From Aquisphaera giovannonii (GTDB lineage: Bacteria > Planctomycetota > Planctomycetia > Isosphaerales > Isosphaeraceae): a stretch of DNA of 64,000 nucleotides. The notes beneath the pieces are model-generated. The model was not told the DNA's origin, did not search any database, and saw nothing but the letters and a program-made list of their open reading frames with translations. The stretch's first letter is position 1; each line of letters begins with the position of its first letter. Shown one piece after another: positions 63,401 to 64,000 of this stretch. The position numbers and the translations under genes are program-made. The stretch lies in contig NZ_CP042997.1 in the NCBI RefSeq assembly GCF_008087625.1, positions 2,356,001 through 2,420,000 of the forward strand, in the 5' to 3' direction.

Positions 63401-63859
63401 CAGTCCCTCTGGGACTTCGAGCTGGGGCAGTGCCTGCTGGAATCCGGCGCCCCCGACCGCGCCGCGGAGTCCTACACCCGGTCCCTCACGGTCGAGCCCG
63501 CCTCGCCCTATCGGCCCCTCATGGCCTACTACCTGGAGCAGATGGGGCGGCCCGTGCCCGCGGCCACCAAGGCGACCACGACCCCGGCCGCGCCAGGGTC
63601 GCAATCACCGGCCGCTCCTGACGGCAAGCCCGAGCCACCCAAGCCGGCGGCTGCCGAGCCCGGTGCATCCAAGCCCGCGGACCCGGCGAAGTCGGAGGCG
63701 ACCAAGCCCGCGGAGCCGGCGAAGGTGGACGCGACCAGGCCCGATCCCGCCAAGCCCGCCGAGAACGGGACGACCGAGCCGGCGAAGGCGGAGACCAAGC
63801 CTGGGGGGGGCGACCCCGCCAGGGCGAATCCCGCGGAGCCGGCGAAGCCGAAATCCTGA
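60404..63859 (+). CDS. Large membrane protein with periplasmic TPR region and Pro/Lys/Ala tail
   Basis: A 1151-aa protein. An acidic Pro-rich N-terminus (about 50 residues) precedes about ten membrane helices (for example YVMLAALLLAFVGSAV, LVTLAVMFFLVAVSITGWLIV). Between helices, LWTHLKAGELIAAEGSPALGNVFSY and PWVDVSWLFEW resemble the first periplasmic loop of GT-C fold glycosyltransferases. A soluble domain follows from about residue 480, with TPR-like repeats (DWVAYRLLNLAYRLLAAQ, AGYIDLARDRLQMLL). The last 85 residues are repeated Pro-Ala-Lys motifs. It may be a polysaccharide or glycan transferase, but a catalytic Asp pair could not be assigned. A GT2 gene lies divergently next to it. Confidence 0.72.
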   Translation: MPEPQATPPAPESEEVQPGAIAEQDPAATQAPEATESIPEPEPWTPERVLEWNAYYDIYVMLAALLLAFVGSAVRVDAKNSALWTHLKAGELIAAEGSPALGNVFSYSEPDAPWVDVSWLFEWSHSALYRLVRDNVPVDPTDPTANLASADQIGIGCLIALSALVRVATAWVLLKVRRPGPGLWWSAICTAVALGVLIGPGSGSFVGFIPGGIAGSGVVAPATWGALLLAIEMLILHRAFGQGRGRTLYGLVPLFALWANVDDSFLMGLMILAAAVVGRLIDGTASESLVLSPAEESSTSEDTDAGRRRPAATSAALLVLGLCVLACLVNPFTYKAYLAAGSPFGRIFSGSEVTRVGEISFFGSQIRKIYKAEWYWFTVFYLTMVCLGLGTFLLNARRFSWARFLPFAAASTVWALFMGQQQVYAVVFAAVASASGQEWYLGRFGSRGRIGSGWNAWSTGGRLVTLAVMFFLVAVSITGWLIVPGQPRFGFSYDPGEFAFEAAEYLARKDAPPGNVLNTTAAQGDALIWKAYPGRKTFYDDRTNVFSRGLYEEQRTLRQALRDDDEATWKPTLDRLRVNTVMIDADGAPDTIRRLSHSPRWIPYYDDGHTMLFGRADAPEAERKAFEDSRLDAPLRAFRISAPVPPADRPPTPTSWIDRYFRNRLLGQAEPHTSAAVRWLQGVGADPEEAATPDPARCLLAVREARKALARNPDDWVAYRLLNLAYRLLAAQETAILGGIPMTAENLPRINMLVPDYSLLGLRYQQRATALNYAIQTSPPPTTADERRELNQLTFELFQLYGQAGYIDLARDRLQMLLETSQPGDLSEDVRGSYERQLAELSERVQQIEENILNLQVERSAGPVEKAMYAREQGAVGHAISELEEAYHQNMSPIVVKPMLVDLYCTTGQPDRAMELISLAAGDDQTLGTEPGDSYRRQGLIYLLLGNYGSAASFWQDRAIPRLRYERTSRALMTAQAVTRGDLANASNADLTLAGLLGRQSLWDFELGQCLLESGAPDRAAESYTRSLTVEPASPYRPLMAYYLEQMGRPVPAATKATTTPAAPGSQSPAAPDGKPEPPKPAAAEPGASKPADPAKSEATKPAEPAKVDATRPDPAKPAENGTTEPAKAETKPGGGDPARANPAEPAKPKS

Positions 63860-63867
63860 CCCGATGC

Positions 63868-64000
63868 CTACTTCTCCAGGACGACGTTGTCGATCCGGCA
63901 GACGACGTCCTGGAAGTCATCGTTGTCCGAGTATTCCCAGCCGATCAGGTAGCTGTTCGGCACATCCTTGCCGGTCGCCTTCTCGCGGTAGGGATAGATC
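63868..64000 (-). CDS. C-terminal end of an unidentified protein (cut by window edge)
   Basis: The last 44 residues of a minus-strand gene, ending NDDFQDVVCRIDNVVLEK. The LIGWEYSDNDDFQDVV block resembles the end of beta-sandwich modules found in planctomycete secreted proteins, but too little is visible for a call. It converges on the 1151-residue gene, with 8 bp between the stops. Confidence 0.7.
   Translation of the reverse strand, partial: IYPYREKATGKDVPNSYLIGWEYSDNDDFQDVVCRIDNVVLEK

Overview
The window is very GC-rich and its genes are densely packed on both strands. The gene families point to a Planctomycetota bacterium, probably Isosphaeraceae-like. Evidence includes a giant surface protein opening with a planctomycete LEPR-XLL-type secretion motif, a DUF1559 pseudopilin-like protein with an H-X9-DG motif, a DUF1570 putative metalloprotease, several very large TPR or beta-propeller envelope proteins, an ECF sigma/anti-sigma pair and an RRxFL Tat-exported aldo/keto reductase. 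The lineage is inferred from gene content, not from a marker-gene tree.

Layout. 0-3.2 kb: end of a beta-carbonic anhydrase, a Tat-exported aldo/keto reductase, and a complete ISKra4-type insertion sequence (1618-3147) with a 9-bp target duplication and a frameshifted transposase. 3.2-9.2 kb: a BatB-BatC fusion followed by BatD, a DEAD-box RNA helicase and two small orphan proteins. 9.2-15.6 kb: a DUF2071 protein, an ECF sigma factor/anti-sigma factor/secreted protein operon, a PP2C phosphatase overlapping a TMEM175-like channel, and a VanZ-like membrane protein. 16.1-22.4 kb: a 1548-residue TPR protein, a secreted cyclophilin and a 7Fe ferredoxin. 22.6-33.9 kb: one 3774-residue surface protein with a sedolisin-like (S53) protease domain, Ig-like and beta-helix regions and a histone-like basic tail. 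34.7-40.7 kb: a four-gene operon (SpoIVB-like S55 peptidase, beta-propeller, DUF1559 protein, HAD phosphatase) with a recognisable promoter. 42.0-53.6 kb: a signalling island with a PilZ-like protein, a NarL-type regulator, a REC-GAF-histidine kinase, a receiver remnant, a REC-HD-GYP protein and a 1600-residue seven-PAS hybrid kinase. 54.2-64 kb: tRNA-Ala(UGC), a DUF1570 protein, a GNAT acetyltransferase, a BshC-like protein overlapping a GT2 glycosyltransferase, a 1151-residue membrane/TPR protein and the end of one more gene.

How the genes relate. Most of the window serves the cell envelope: export, surface display, periplasmic proteolysis and folding, and large scaffold proteins. The 42-54 kb block looks like a sensory hub whose plausible outputs are transcription (NarL-type) and c-di-GMP turnover or binding (HD-GYP, PilZ-like). 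No CRISPR array, prophage, secondary-metabolite cluster or known defence system was seen. The most unusual candidates are the giant S53-type protein with its basic tail, the S55 peptidase operon, and the BshC-like/GT2/GNAT group. Several promoter-like sites of the form TTGAC-N16-18-TAxxAT were found by eye. They are plausible but unproven.
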